Assembly: GCF_029714405.1 (NCBI RefSeq)
Contig: NZ_CP121650.1
Coordinates: forward strand, 8,003,001 to 8,067,000
From: Bradyrhizobium sp. CB82
Lineage (GTDB): Bacteria; Pseudomonadota; Alphaproteobacteria; Rhizobiales; Xanthobacteraceae
Reading direction: 5' to 3'
Length of the DNA: 64,000 nt
This document shows, piece after piece, positions 9,107-18,808 of the stretch (its first letter is position 1; each line of letters begins with the position of its first letter). Position numbers and translations under genes: made by a program. The notes beneath the pieces are model-generated. The model was not told the origin of the DNA and made no database searches. It was given only the letters and a program-made list of their open reading frames with translations.

Positions 9107-10083
9107 AGCGACCTCCCGTCGGTCCTTGCGATACGCACTTTCTGCTGGCCTTCACCGCCGAGCCGGAGTTCGGCGGCTGCAAACAGCCGATCGACGATGA
9201 GGACATTGCCGTAGACGCGGTAGTTGACGATCTCGGTCTTGCCGTCCGGTCCAATGACAAACAACGGCGGCATTTCGCCCTGCGTGATCCCTGCCGAGAA
9301 TTCGATGTAGACCTTGCGCCCGTCGTCATAGGCACCAACGGGTCGCCAGGGCGGGCTGTCTCCCCCAATCGAATAACGATAGCGGCGCTCGGCTGGATCC
9401 GGAATGTACGGCGCCGGCGGCACCGTTTGACCAGCAGCGGTTCGAGGTTGGGGATAAAACCAGGCAACCGAAGGCATGTAGGGCTTTTCTCGGGACCGGA
9501 GTTCAATCAGATAGGTCCGGCGGTCGGTATTGACGACGAGATTGGTCGTAATCGCAGGGCGCGTTGGCTTGACCATGATGTGGACGCGGCGCGCATCACT
9601 GCTGCCGCTGCCGCTCTCGGTATCGCCCACCACCCAGCGCACGGTGTCGCCGGCGGCGACGGGTCCTGAGCCGATCAGCTGCTCCCCCGGCTCGAGGGCG
9701 ATATCGGTGATCTGCCCCGGGGCGGCGTAGATCTGGTAAAGCGCGCCGGGGCTGTAGGGAAACACCTGCACCGCATTGAAATACCCCGCCTTACGAGGCT
9801 CAACGCGCGCAGCGTCATTGGCGTTCTCGATCCGCTCGATGGGCTCCTTGGCCTCAAGCTTCTTGCCACCGCGCCCCGGCGTCCAGGCAGGCGGCACGTG
9901 AAGCGGTTTTGGACGGTCATCCGCCGATGCCGGCAAATCGGGAGAGAGCGGGATCTCCTCATCATAGCTGATCTGCGGCGGCTTGAATGTGGTGCAGCCA
10001 CCAAGGATGCATAGACTGACCAAGAATGCGGACACGCCGCTCTGTCGGAATCTCCGGAGGTTCGCCACGAGAATTTGAGCCAT
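9103..10083 (-). CDS. trbG: TrbG, VirB9-like type IV secretion lipoprotein
   Basis: The 326-residue protein has a lipoprotein signal ending in ILGGC (Cys about residue 30), a VirB9/CagX domain starting near AVQVFPYSPGALYQIYAAPGQITDIALEPGE, and a C-terminal segment (VYGNVLIVDRLFAAAELRLG) that contacts the outer-membrane core. It forms the outer part of the conjugation channel with TrbI and TrbF. The start overlaps the trbF stop by one base (TAATG). Confidence 0.95.
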   Translation of the reverse strand: MAQILVANLRRFRQSGVSAFLVSLCILGGCTTFKPPQISYDEEIPLSPDLPASADDRPKPLHVPPAWTPGRGGKKLEAKEPIERIENANDAARVEPRKAGYFNAVQVFPYSPGALYQIYAAPGQITDIALEPGEQLIGSGPVAAGDTVRWVVGDTESGSGSSDARRVHIMVKPTRPAITTNLVVNTDRRTYLIELRSREKPYMPSVAWFYPQPRTAAGQTVPPAPYIPDPAERRYRYSIGGDSPPWRPVGAYDDGRKVYIEFSAGITQGEMPPLFVIGPDGKTEIVNYRVYGNVLIVDRLFAAAELRLGGEGQQKVRIARTDGRSL

Positions 10084-10766
10084 TACGATCCGAACTCCTT
10101 CGACCAGTTGATCGCGTTGACGTAAATGCCGAGCGGGTTCTTACGCAGCCGCTCGATATCGCGGGGCGGTTCAACGACGATGGTGAGGATCGCGCTCCAC
10201 CGCTCGGTGGCAGCTAACTGCCCGTTCTCGTAATGCCGCTCGGTCCAGGTTAGGCGGAAGCTGTCCATGGAGGCCCGAATGACGCTCGAGACCTCGACGG
10301 CGACTTGGGTTTGCCCGACCTTGGCGAAGGGATCGTTGTTGCGGGCATAGTCATTCAGCGCGCCAGCGCCACGGTCGGTGGTGAAGTCATACGCACGCAG
10401 CCAATCCTGACGAAGCACGATGGCGTCCAAGGGAAGGCCACGCACATGCTCGATAAAGCGCGCAAGATGGAAGGCGATCTGCGGATCGCTCGCCTCGTAG
10501 GCGGCATTTGCCGGAGCAATGGTTTTTGCCTCACCGAGATGATCAACTTCGACGACCCAGGGCGTCACCGTTCCCTGCGCCGACTGCCAAACGAGGGCAC
10601 CCGCAAATCCCGCGCACAAGAACAGACAGCCAAACGCCATCAAGCGCCAGTTTTTGGCCTGCACGCGCGCCGAGCCGATCCGGTCGTCCCACACCTGAGC
10701 GGCCCTCTGGTAAGGCGTGACCGGTTCGGGCGTGCGGCCATAGTGGACAGCCGATCGTTTGAACAT
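10083..10766 (-). CDS. trbF: TrbF, VirB8-like type IV secretion protein
   Basis: The 227-residue protein has a short cytoplasmic N-terminus (TPYQRAAQVWDDRIGSARVQAKNWR), one transmembrane helix (LMAFGCLFLCAGFAGALV, about 43-60), and a periplasmic VirB8-like domain ending NPLGIYVNAINWSKEFG. It nucleates assembly of the inner-membrane complex. An 81-base gap separates it from trbL. Confidence 0.94.
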   Translation of the reverse strand: MFKRSAVHYGRTPEPVTPYQRAAQVWDDRIGSARVQAKNWRLMAFGCLFLCAGFAGALVWQSAQGTVTPWVVEVDHLGEAKTIAPANAAYEASDPQIAFHLARFIEHVRGLPLDAIVLRQDWLRAYDFTTDRGAGALNDYARNNDPFAKVGQTQVAVEVSSVIRASMDSFRLTWTERHYENGQLAATERWSAILTIVVEPPRDIERLRKNPLGIYVNAINWSKEFGS

Positions 10767-10847
10767 GAAAGTGAACTCCTTGAAACTACACGTGCCGCCT
10801 TGAGTGCCGCCGGCCTGAAAAGGATGAAGACGCCTCCAGTGACATCG

Positions 10848-12086
10848 TTATTCTTGCTCCTTGAGATCGACCGATGCGCCACCGCTTGCGTGATCGCCGG
10901 CACGAACCGCATTTGTCGCGGCTGTCGCGCCCTGATGGATCGCTTGCGCGCGCTTTGCACGGCGCGCCCAGCTAGGCATCTCCTGAGATGTCGCGGCTGA
11001 TGCATCTGACGTACTCGCATCACGAGCCGCCGCGCTCCCGCCGAGCCGAGCAGCGAGGATGCGCAAAGGACTTGCCGCGGCAGAGGCGCCCGCATCAGCG
11101 ACCCCGGAGAGGCCGCCTGCCCGGAATGCGTTGGAGGTTCCGCTCGCGATCGCCGAGCTAGCTCTTGCCGCAGTGCTCATTGCGCCGCTGGCAAGTCCAA
11201 CTCCGCCTGCAGCAAGACCGGCGCTAGCTGCAACTATTCCTCCTGCGGCAAGGCTTGTGCCTGCCGCAGCGCCAGCACCAAGCTGCGGTCCGCCGGAAAC
11301 AATGCCGTTCGCAATGCCGGGTCCGAAAATCCCGAGGCCTAGCAGCGACAATGCGCCAAGGACCAGGGCCATCGCGTCCTCCACCGTCGGCTGGTTACCT
11401 CCGAAACCGGCGGTGAACTGTGCAAACAGGGTCGATCCGATGCCGACGATGACCGCGAGCACCAGGACCTTGACTCCGGACGAGATGACGTTGCCGAGCA
11501 CGCGCTCGGCCGCAAAGGCCGTTTTTCCAAATAGGCCAAATGGGATCAGGACAAAGCCAGCAAGCGTCGTCAGCTTGAACTCGATCAAGGTGACAAACAG
11601 CTGGATTGCCAGGATGAAGAAGGCGAGCAGCACTACGATCCAGGCGAACAGCAGGACCGTAATCTGAACGAAGTTTTCGAAGAAGCTGACATAGCCCATC
11701 AGGCCCGAGATCGATTCAAGGATTGGCCGACCAGCATCGAGACCAACCTGAGCGATCTTTCCTGGCCTGAAAAAGTCCACTGAGGAAAGGCCGGTGCCGG
11801 ACGCTTTCAGTCCAAGGCTAGCGAAGCTCTCGAACACGATCCGAGCCAAGCTATTCCAATTGCCGATGAGGTACGCAAAGACACCGACGAACATCGTTTT
11901 CTTGACAAGTCGGGCGATGATCTCCTCGTCGGCGCCCCAGGACCAGAACAGGCCGGCGAGCGTGATGTCGATCGCCGCTAACGTGGTCGCGACATATCCG
12001 ACTTCGCCTCCAACCAGGCCGAAGCCGGAGTCGATATAACGGGTAAAGGTCTCCAGGAATTGGTCGATCACGCCAGTACCGCCCAT
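10848..12086 (-). CDS. trbL: TrbL, VirB6-like polytopic membrane protein
   Basis: The 412-residue protein has several transmembrane helices in its first 260 residues (for example YVATTLAAIDITLAGLFWSWG, VLLFAWIVVLLAFFILAIQLFV and MALVLGALSLLGLGIFGPGIA). A long Ala/Gly/Ser-rich low-complexity tail (about 270-412) is typical of TrbL. It forms part of the inner-membrane channel. The start lies three bases after the trbK stop. Confidence 0.93.
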   Translation of the reverse strand: MGGTGVIDQFLETFTRYIDSGFGLVGGEVGYVATTLAAIDITLAGLFWSWGADEEIIARLVKKTMFVGVFAYLIGNWNSLARIVFESFASLGLKASGTGLSSVDFFRPGKIAQVGLDAGRPILESISGLMGYVSFFENFVQITVLLFAWIVVLLAFFILAIQLFVTLIEFKLTTLAGFVLIPFGLFGKTAFAAERVLGNVISSGVKVLVLAVIVGIGSTLFAQFTAGFGGNQPTVEDAMALVLGALSLLGLGIFGPGIANGIVSGGPQLGAGAAAGTSLAAGGIVAASAGLAAGGVGLASGAMSTAARASSAIASGTSNAFRAGGLSGVADAGASAAASPLRILAARLGGSAAARDASTSDASAATSQEMPSWARRAKRAQAIHQGATAATNAVRAGDHASGGASVDLKEQE

Positions 12087-12089
12087 CGT

Positions 12090-12467
12090 TCACTCGTCAT
12101 TGTCGGGAAGGGAGGGGTAGCCGGACGGCAGACGGCTCTCATCCTTGCCCCGCACAGGCGATGATGCGTCTGGATTAGTTTCGCTAATAGGAGCCCGTGA
12201 GGATCCGCGGCCATTGCCAAAGAACTCGCGACGCTTCTCGGCCCAGAGCTTTCGGCACGCGAGCAGAGCATCTGTCTCCTCGTATTCGACCGTGCGGCAT
12301 TGCTCGAGCTTTGTGGCGGTCGCCTCAGAGGACCCTTGCGCGATCGACGCTTCGGGCAGGGCCTGATCTTGACCGCCGCTCAGCCGGATCGCGCAAGCGA
12401 CAACAACCAGGATGGCAAGCGCCACCGCCAATAGCATCGGAATTCGTTCAAATCTGTTTGTCGACAT
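12090..12467 (-). CDS. trbK: TrbK-alt, putative entry-exclusion protein
   Basis: The 125-residue protein has an N-terminal membrane helix (IPMLLAVALAILVVVACAIRL, about 9-29) and a Cys-containing motif EQCRTVEYEETDALLACRKLWAEKRREFFG, characteristic of the TrbK-alt proteins of this operon type. Such proteins are thought to block transfer into cells already carrying the element. The start overlaps the trbJ stop by one base. Confidence 0.85.
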   Translation of the reverse strand: MSTNRFERIPMLLAVALAILVVVACAIRLSGGQDQALPEASIAQGSSEATATKLEQCRTVEYEETDALLACRKLWAEKRREFFGNGRGSSRAPISETNPDASSPVRGKDESRLPSGYPSLPDNDE

Positions 12468-13201
12468 TAGTGGAACATCTGCACTGTTGTGGATTGGTAG
12501 CCTTGCCCCGGGTTGAGGAAACGCCTGAGCTGCTCCCTGCCCTGATCCTGGGCGGCCGCTCGCTCCGCCTGCTCCAGAGCCTGAGCACGCCCCTGCGCGG
12601 CAATCGCCGCAGTGAGATCGACGAGTTGCTGGCTTTGAAGGGCAAGCAGCTGATTGCCGGCTTGGCTCGCCTGTAGCGCACCACTGGCGCCCTGGCTGCT
12701 ACTGACGAGGGCCGACATCTGGGTGCGGTTGGTGTCGAGATTGCCGACCACGGTCGCCTGCACGCGCATGGCGTCCTGCAAGCCGGCAACAGCGTTCTGC
12801 CAGCGTGTTTGCGCATTCGCGATCAGCGCCTGGGCGGGCTGGCTCGAAGAGGCCGGTGCGTAGGTCGATGAGAACGCGCGATCGATCTGTTGGACATCAT
12901 AGGCGATGCGTTGCGCCTGACTGAGCAACTGCTGGGTACGCTGGATCGACTGCTCAAGCTGCTGCAGCGAAGAATACGGCAGGCTCGCCAGATTTTTGGC
13001 CTGGTTGACCAGCATCAGCGCCTGGTTTTGCAGCGATGTGATCTGGTTATTGATCTGCTGCAATTCGCGGGCAGCAGTCAGCACATTTTGCGCGTAGTTG
13101 TTGGGATCGAACACGATCCACTGGGCCCTGGCCTCTCGGGGCACCTGGAGAATGGCAGCAGCAATCAGGCCTGCCGCTACGAGTTGAGTTAGACGTCTCA
13201 T
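12467..13201 (-). CDS. trbJ: TrbJ, VirB5-like type IV secretion protein
   Basis: The 244-residue protein has a signal peptide (LVAAGLIAAAILQVPREARA, cleavage near residue 26), a YAQNVLTAARELQQINNQI segment, and long amphipathic Gln/Leu-rich helices, as in TrbJ/VirB5 minor pilus proteins. It ends GQGYQSTTVQMFH. It overlaps the trbE stop by one base. Confidence 0.93.
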   Translation of the reverse strand: MRRLTQLVAAGLIAAAILQVPREARAQWIVFDPNNYAQNVLTAARELQQINNQITSLQNQALMLVNQAKNLASLPYSSLQQLEQSIQRTQQLLSQAQRIAYDVQQIDRAFSSTYAPASSSQPAQALIANAQTRWQNAVAGLQDAMRVQATVVGNLDTNRTQMSALVSSSQGASGALQASQAGNQLLALQSQQLVDLTAAIAAQGRAQALEQAERAAAQDQGREQLRRFLNPGQGYQSTTVQMFH

Positions 13202-15639
13202 CAGAGGTTCCCTGCCTTTGCAAGTTGCGGAATAAGGTCGCAGGCCCAGGCGAGCTCGCGCGCCTTGAGCCAGCCCGTCACGAAATTTTCGCGGCCGTGC
13301 TCGGCTAGGACGCGGTCGATCAGAGCCTGGTCGGCCTTCGAGGAGCTGGCTGTGAAAGCGAGCGCAACCTCGCCAAGGCCTAGCTCGAACAGACGATTGC
13401 CGCGGCGGGACTGGCAGTAGTAGTCGCGTTTCGGTGTTGCACGTGCCAGAATCTCGATCTGCCGGTCGTTGAGCCCAAAGCGTCGATAAATCGCCGTGAT
13501 CTGCGGCTCGATGGCGCGGTCGTTTGGCAGCAGGATTCGGGTTGGACAGCTTTCGATGATCGCTGGCGCAATGGGCGAGCCGTCAATGTCCGCAAGCGAC
13601 TGGGTCGCAAAGACAACCGAGGCGTTCTTTTTGCGAAGCGTCTTCAGCCATTCGCGCAGTTGTCCGGCAAAGTGGGCGTCATCGAGGGCCAGCCAACCCT
13701 CATCGATGATGAGGAGCGTCGGACGGCCGTCAAAACGGTCCTCGATCCGATGAAACAGATAGGAAAGGACGGCGGGAGCGACCGCGGTCCCGATCAGCGC
13801 ATCAGTCTCGAACACCTGGACGGAGGAGCCGCCGAGGTGCTCGCTTTCCGCATCGAGCAAGCGATCATATGGACCGCCCAGACAATAGGGCTGCAGCGCC
13901 CGCTTCACCATATTGGACTGAAGCAGCACCGAGAACCCCGTGAGGGTGCGCTCAAGGGCAGGCGCCGAAGCCAGGGACGTGAGCGCAGACCAAATGTGCT
14001 CTCTGACCTCAGGCGTGACCTCGACCCGCTCGCGGGACAAAATCGAGGCGATCCAGTCGGCTGCCCAACCGCGTTCGGAGGTTTCGTCGATCTTTGCGAG
14101 CGGTTGCAGTGCAACAAATTCCGTCGATTCTCCGGCGACCGCACCACCAAGGTCATGCCAATCGCCGCCCATTGCGATGGCCGCGGCCCGGATCGAGGCG
14201 CCAAAGTCGAAGGCAAAGATCTGTGCCTCCGGGTAGCGGCGGAACTGCAAGGCCATCATCGCTAGGAGGACGGACTTGCCGGCGCCGGTTGGCCCTATAA
14301 TAAGAGTGTGCCCGACGTCACCGACATGCAGGGAAAAGCGAAACGGCGTCGATCCCTCGGTCTTGCCAAAGAACAGAGGCGGCGCCTTGAAGTGATGGTC
14401 CCTCACCTCCCCTGCCCATACGGCCGATAGCGGGATCATATGAGCCAGATTAAGGGTCGAAATCGGCGGCTGGCGGACATTGGCGTAGACGTGTCCGGGC
14501 AGGCTGCCAAGCCAAGCCTCGACTGCATTGACGGTTTCGATCATGCAGGTGAAATCGCGGCCCTGGATCACCTTTTCGACCAGACGCAGCTTTTCGTCGG
14601 CGACACGCGGATTGGTATCCCAGATGGCGACGATCGCGGTGACAAAGGCCTCGCCGATCTGATCGGAGCCTAGTTCCTGCAGGGCCGCATCAGCATCGAT
14701 GGCCTTATTGTTCGCATCAGTATCAAGAAGAGCTGATGCCTCGTTAGTCATCACCTCTTTCAGGATCGCCGCGATCGACTTGCGCTTGGCAAACCATTGA
14801 CGGCGGATTTTTGTGAGGAGCCTTGTCGCGTCGCCCTTGTCGAGCATGATGGCCCGGGTCGACCAGCGATATGGAAATGCCAAACGGTTCAGATCGTCCA
14901 GAATCCCAGGCGTCGTAGCGCTTGGAAATCCGACCACCGTCAGAACGCGGATATGGGCTTGACCCAGCATCGGCCCGAGCCCGCCGGTGAGCGGCTGATC
15001 GGCGAGCAAGGCGTCGAGATACATGGGAATCTCGGGCACTCGGACCCGATGCCGTTTCGTCGAGATGGTGGAATGCAGGTAAGTTAGAGTGGCCTCGTCA
15101 TTGAGCCAGCCGCATTCCGGCATGAACCCTTCCATGAGCTGGAGAACGCGATTGGTGCGATCGAGAAATCCACTCAGTATTTCCCGCGAATCTTCGCCAA
15201 CCGTCCGCTGGCCGCCCTCATAGAGCAGCCGTTCTGCGAACGCGGCGCTCTCAGCTGGCGGCAGATAGAGGAAAGTCAGATAGTAGCTCGACTCGTAATG
15301 AGCGTCCTCCTCTTCGAATTGGGCCTTTCGCTCGGCGTCGACCAAGGCGGATGCCACGTCAGGAAAAATGTTCGCAGGATAGGCGCCTGCCGCATGGCGC
15401 TGCGCCTCCACAAACACCGCCCAGCCGGATCCGAGACGGCGCAGCGCGTTGTTCAACCTGCCGGCAACCGCGACAAGTTCGGCCGGCACGGCACTTTCGA
15501 GATCTGGTCCCCGAAACCTGGCCGTCCGCTGAAACGAGCCGTCCTTATTGAGGACCACCCCCTCATCGACGAGCGCCGCCCAGGGCAAAAAGTCGGCAAG
15601 ACGCGTGTTTGAGCGCTGGTATTCAGCGAGATTCATCAT
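13201..15639 (-). CDS. trbE: TrbE, VirB4-like type IV secretion ATPase
   Basis: From MMNLAEYQRSNTRLADFLPW the protein is 812 residues. It has an N-terminal CagE/TrbE domain, a Walker A motif (IIGPTGAGKSVLLAMMAL) and a Walker B motif (LLIIDEGWLALDD), with the downstream FATQSLADI and RILLPN motifs of VirB4 ATPases. It powers pilus assembly and substrate transfer at the inner membrane. The start at 15639 sits eight bases after the trbD stop; an upstream in-frame start at 15774 would run deep into trbD and is rejected. Confidence 0.95.
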   Translation of the reverse strand: MMNLAEYQRSNTRLADFLPWAALVDEGVVLNKDGSFQRTARFRGPDLESAVPAELVAVAGRLNNALRRLGSGWAVFVEAQRHAAGAYPANIFPDVASALVDAERKAQFEEEDAHYESSYYLTFLYLPPAESAAFAERLLYEGGQRTVGEDSREILSGFLDRTNRVLQLMEGFMPECGWLNDEATLTYLHSTISTKRHRVRVPEIPMYLDALLADQPLTGGLGPMLGQAHIRVLTVVGFPSATTPGILDDLNRLAFPYRWSTRAIMLDKGDATRLLTKIRRQWFAKRKSIAAILKEVMTNEASALLDTDANNKAIDADAALQELGSDQIGEAFVTAIVAIWDTNPRVADEKLRLVEKVIQGRDFTCMIETVNAVEAWLGSLPGHVYANVRQPPISTLNLAHMIPLSAVWAGEVRDHHFKAPPLFFGKTEGSTPFRFSLHVGDVGHTLIIGPTGAGKSVLLAMMALQFRRYPEAQIFAFDFGASIRAAAIAMGGDWHDLGGAVAGESTEFVALQPLAKIDETSERGWAADWIASILSRERVEVTPEVREHIWSALTSLASAPALERTLTGFSVLLQSNMVKRALQPYCLGGPYDRLLDAESEHLGGSSVQVFETDALIGTAVAPAVLSYLFHRIEDRFDGRPTLLIIDEGWLALDDAHFAGQLREWLKTLRKKNASVVFATQSLADIDGSPIAPAIIESCPTRILLPNDRAIEPQITAIYRRFGLNDRQIEILARATPKRDYYCQSRRGNRLFELGLGEVALAFTASSSKADQALIDRVLAEHGRENFVTGWLKARELAWACDLIPQLAKAGNL

Positions 15640-15647
15640 GGGACAAT

Positions 15648-15908
15648 TCACGTGTTGAGGTGACCGGGAATGCGGACGTGGCGGCGCACGACTTCGACGA
15701 AATCCGGATCGCGCTTGGCGGCCCAGACGGCGGCCATATGGCCGATGAACCAGAGCAGGAGGCCTGCGATCCACAGCCGCAAACCCAATCCAAGTGCTGC
15801 CGCCAAAGTGCCGTTGAGGATCGCAACTGAACGCGGCGCACCGCCCATGAGGATCGGCTCCGTCAAGGCGCGATGGACCGGTGCCACAAAACCGGGGACC
15901 TCATCCAT
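15648..15908 (-). CDS. trbD: TrbD, VirB3-like membrane protein
   Basis: The 86-residue protein starts with PGFVAPVHRALTEPILMGGAPR, the conserved TrbD N-terminus, followed by two close hydrophobic helices (VAILNGTLAAALGLGLRLW and IAGLLLWFIGHMAAVWAA) and the tail DPDFVEVVRRHVRIPGHL. It overlaps the trbC stop by one base. It is a small inner-membrane partner of TrbE. Confidence 0.93.
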   Translation of the reverse strand: MDEVPGFVAPVHRALTEPILMGGAPRSVAILNGTLAAALGLGLRLWIAGLLLWFIGHMAAVWAAKRDPDFVEVVRRHVRIPGHLNT

Positions 15909-16234
15909 CAGATCACCACTCCGCCGCCAAAGGAGAAGAACGAGAGAAAGAAGCTCGAGGCGGCAAAAGCGATTGACAGGCCGAATACGATCTGCACCAG
16001 GCGGCGAAATCCGCCCGAGGTATCTCCAAATGCCAGCGACAGCCCGGTCACGATGATGATGATGACCGCAAGGATTTTGGCGACGGGCCCCTCAACCGAT
16101 TGCAGGATCTGGTTGAGCGGCTGCTCCCATGGCATGTTCGAGCCAGCGGCCCATGCGGGAACCGCGCCTGTGAACGGGAGGGCCAGTGCCGCGATCGCGA
16201 TGAGAGCCTTGTTGCGAAGCGATCTCAAGCTCAT
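15908..16234 (-). CDS. trbC: TrbC, pilin subunit (VirB2-like)
   Basis: The 108-residue protein has a signal peptide (ALIAIAALALPFTGAVPAWA) and two membrane helices separated by a short loop (ILAVIIIIVTGLSLAFG and LVQIVFGLSIAFAASSFFLSFF), the TrbC/VirB2 pilin layout. In relatives the processed pilin is the main subunit of the conjugative pilus. The start overlaps the trbB stop by four bases. Confidence 0.93.
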   Translation of the reverse strand: MSLRSLRNKALIAIAALALPFTGAVPAWAAGSNMPWEQPLNQILQSVEGPVAKILAVIIIIVTGLSLAFGDTSGGFRRLVQIVFGLSIAFAASSFFLSFFSFGGGVVI

Positions 16235-17199
16235 GGTTGATCTCCCATTGGTAGAAGGCTGTAGTCACCGGACGGTCCGAGCGCTGATACGCGAGCAAGC
16301 TCGGCGAGCCGCCGATCGGCGCCGCGGCCAACAAGAACGGCAATCACGTTGATCGTTTCGGCAATAAGCGCGCGCGGGACGGTGACCACAGCCTCCTGGA
16401 TGAGCTGCTCGAGCCGGCGCAATGCCCCGAGCGCAGTCCCGGCATGTATGGTTCCGATTCCGCCGGGATGGCCTGTCCCCCAGGCCTTGAGAAGCTCGAG
16501 AGCTTCGGCTCCGCGTACCTCACCAATCGGAATACGATCGGGCCGAAGGCGCAGCGAGGCGCGAACAAGTTCTGATAGCGAGATCACGCCGTCCCGGGTG
16601 CGCAGCGCAACGAGATTCGGCGCTTTGCATTGAAGCTCTCTTGTATCTTCGATGAGGACGACGCGGTCTGCCGTCTTGGCGACCTCCGCAAGAAGCGCAT
16701 TTGTCAGGGTGGTTTTGCCGGTGGAGGTACCGCCCGCGACCAGGATGTTATGGCGAGCAGCGACAGCTGTTCGAAGAGCGCCGGCTTGCTCCATGGTCAT
16801 GGTCCCGGCCGCGACATAATCCTCGAGAGAGAATACTGCCACGGCTGGCTTGCGTATCGCGAATGCCGGGGCGGCAACGACGGGGGGCAAAAGACCTTCA
16901 AATCGCTCCCCGGTCTCCGGTAGCTCGGCCGAGACACGCGGCGCACCCGCATGGACCTCGGCGCCGACGTGGTGAGCGACCAGCCGAATGATCCGTTCTC
17001 CGTCGGGAGCGGACAGGCTTTTGCCAGTCTCGGTCAGGCCACGCGACAACCGATCGATCCATAGCCGACCGTCCGGGTTGAGCATTACCTCGACAATCTC
17101 GGGATCTTCCAGAAAGCACGTAATGGCGGGGCCAAGCGCAGTGCGCAGCATGCGTGCTCCGCGCGAGATCACCTCCGGCTGAAAGCGTTGGATTGTCAT
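16231..17199 (-). CDS. trbB: TrbB, VirB11-like traffic ATPase
   Basis: The 322-residue protein has the VirB11/PilT-type ATPase fold: Walker [20 protein letters not shown] (about 151-169), [12 protein letters not shown], the [12 protein letters not shown] block (Walker B) and the [16 protein letters not shown]is box. It is a hexameric ATPase that energises pilus biogenesis with TrbE. It is the first gene of the trb run, and its leader contains a strong inverted repeat. Confidence 0.95.
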   Translation of the reverse strand: MTIQRFQPEVISRGARMLRTALGPAITCFLEDPEIVEVMLNPDGRLWIDRLSRGLTETGKSLSAPDGERIIRLVAHHVGAEVHAGAPRVSAELPETGERFEGLLPPVVAAPAFAIRKPAVAVFSLEDYVAAGTMTMEQAGALRTAVAARHNILVAGGTSTGKTTLTNALLAEVAKTADRVVLIEDTRELQCKAPNLVALRTRDGVISLSELVRASLRLRPDRIPIGEVRGAEALELLKAWGTGHPGGIGTIHAGTALGALRRLEQLIQEAVVTVPRALIAETINVIAVLVGRGADRRLAELARVSALGPSGDYSLLPMGDQP

Positions 17200-17213
17200 T
17201 GAGGTCCCAAGAG

Positions 17214-17237
17214 CTGAGGCACCCCAAGCGGCCTCAG
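17214..17237 (-). promoter_or_regulatory. Inverted repeat in trbB leader
   Basis: CTGAGGC (17214-17220) and GCCTCAG (17231-17237) form a perfect 7-bp dyad with a 10-base spacer, about 15 bases before the trbB ATG. It could be an operator, or an RNA hairpin that affects translation of the first trb gene. Confidence 0.5.
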
Positions 17238-17400
17238 ATGGGTATGATTAGAAAAGCAGGTCCTTCGTTGGCGCAACGCGTGGCGTGCGGCGATCGTAGG
17301 TTGGCGTAGGAAAAGAAAGATCGAACCAGAAAGGCGCGCGCGCAGTTGTTGATGCTCTCACGGATTAGGCGCCGAAGTGGAGTTAGCCGATACGCTCGCA

Positions 17401-18705
17401 TTACCATTCCTCGTCTTCAGGCTCGAGTACGCCAGCTTCTGCTGACGTCACGGATACCTCAGCCGGATCTGTATTTGTCGCGTGATCGCGGAGGAAGAAC
17501 TTGGCAACTCGCCTGCTCAAAAGGCCAAGCCACGGGATCACAAACCAGCCTAGCGCCAGAATTTGCACACCAACAGCGGATGCGAACGCAACCTGATAGG
17601 CAATAATCGGATAGTGGCCGTCCTGAGCGGACCATTGGTCAAGGATGAGTCCAGTCCCGTATTGGACGATGAAACACCAGCCGAAGTGAAGAACGTTCAA
17701 GCCCGCATTTGCTCTGCCGGTGAGCTCTCTTGGGAAATATTCCGCTAAGATCGCATAGCTGAGGACCGTCGCTGCACCGACAATCGAGATGACGAGCCAT
17801 GGCAATAGCGATGGCAACGGAAGGCGCAGGATCAATGCAAGCTCAGCCATGACAAACAACACCGTCACCGCCGCAAACAGAACTTCTGACCCTATCCCGC
17901 GTCGACGTAGCCGATCAGCCAACGCGCCAAGTAGCAACGCCCCGGCGCTAATTCCAAGTGCCATGATGAAGAGCTGTGTGATCGAGGATTCGCGATCGAG
18001 TCCTTCGACGTTCGTCAGCCAAGATGCTGCCCACAAGGCCTGCAATGACCAGGCTGAGCCAATACAGCTTGCCGACAGCGGTGCTATCCGCCAGAAGCCC
18101 CGATCTTTGTAGATCGCACTCAGTTTTACGCCGGCAGGCTGCGTCGCCTGTGGTCGCGCGGCCTCGGGAACCGCCCAGAAGATCAGGAGGGCCGCAGCGA
18201 AAGTTGCAAGGGCCAAGAGTTCAAATAGCCCACGCCACCCTGTGTATGCCAACAGCCACTGACTTGGCGTTGTTGCGGTCACCGCACCTAGTGCACCGAG
18301 CATGATCATGTAGCCGTTTGCCAAGGCGACGCGTTCCCTCGGGAACCAGGTGACAATGGCCTTCAGCCCTGCCATTGCTGCAGCCGAGACACCGATGCCG
18401 ATCATCGCGCGTGCGACCAGAAGCGCCTTGAAGTCGCTAGCCGCTCCAAATAGAGCCGCCCCACCGCCCGCAATGAGCAGGAGCGCGCTTTGGACCCGAC
18501 GCGGGCCAAATCGATCCAGCAGCGTCCCGATCGGAATCTGGGCGCCGGCGAACACCAGAAAATAAACCGACGTCAACAGGCCAAGATTGGCAGCATCGAG
18601 ACCTAGATCAGCTGAGAGCTGTCCCGAGATCAGCGTGTTGATGGTCCGGAATAGATAGGAAAGGTAGTAACCGGCGACGAAAGGGAGGAAAACACAGCCG
18701 ATCAA
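17401..18705 (-). CDS. MFS transporter
   Basis: The protein is about 434 residues with around twelve hydrophobic helices and the MFS signature after helix 2, GTLLDRFGPRR (consensus GxLaDRxGrr). A related loop, GALADRLRRRGIG, follows helix 8. The acidic tail (EDEEW) is cytoplasmic. The substrate is unknown. It lies on the same strand as the trb genes, between the CopG-type gene and trbB, about 200 bases upstream of trbB. The start is uncertain: the annotated codon is TTG and no good ribosome site is near it. Confidence 0.85.
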   Translation of the reverse strand: MIGCVFLPFVAGYYLSYLFRTINTLISGQLSADLGLDAANLGLLTSVYFLVFAGAQIPIGTLLDRFGPRRVQSALLLIAGGGAALFGAASDFKALLVARAMIGIGVSAAAMAGLKAIVTWFPRERVALANGYMIMLGALGAVTATTPSQWLLAYTGWRGLFELLALATFAAALLIFWAVPEAARPQATQPAGVKLSAIYKDRGFWRIAPLSASCIGSAWSLQALWAASWLTNVEGLDRESSITQLFIMALGISAGALLLGALADRLRRRGIGSEVLFAAVTVLFVMAELALILRLPLPSLLPWLVISIVGAATVLSYAILAEYFPRELTGRANAGLNVLHFGWCFIVQYGTGLILDQWSAQDGHYPIIAYQVAFASAVGVQILALGWFVIPWLGLLSRRVAKFFLRDHATNTDPAEVSVTSAEAGVLEPEDEEW

Positions 18706-18808
18706 GCGCCAAGTCGGAAGCCCGCGCCCCTCCGAGGATGCGCAAGGATTGAGATTGGATGGGCGTCTTTTTACTTCTTGCGTGCGGATCCGGCCGTCAA
18801 CAGCCGGT

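Noticed and set aside
15640..15774. N-terminal extension of trbE
   Set aside because: It would overlap most of trbD; the MMNLAEYQ start after trbD fits the family.
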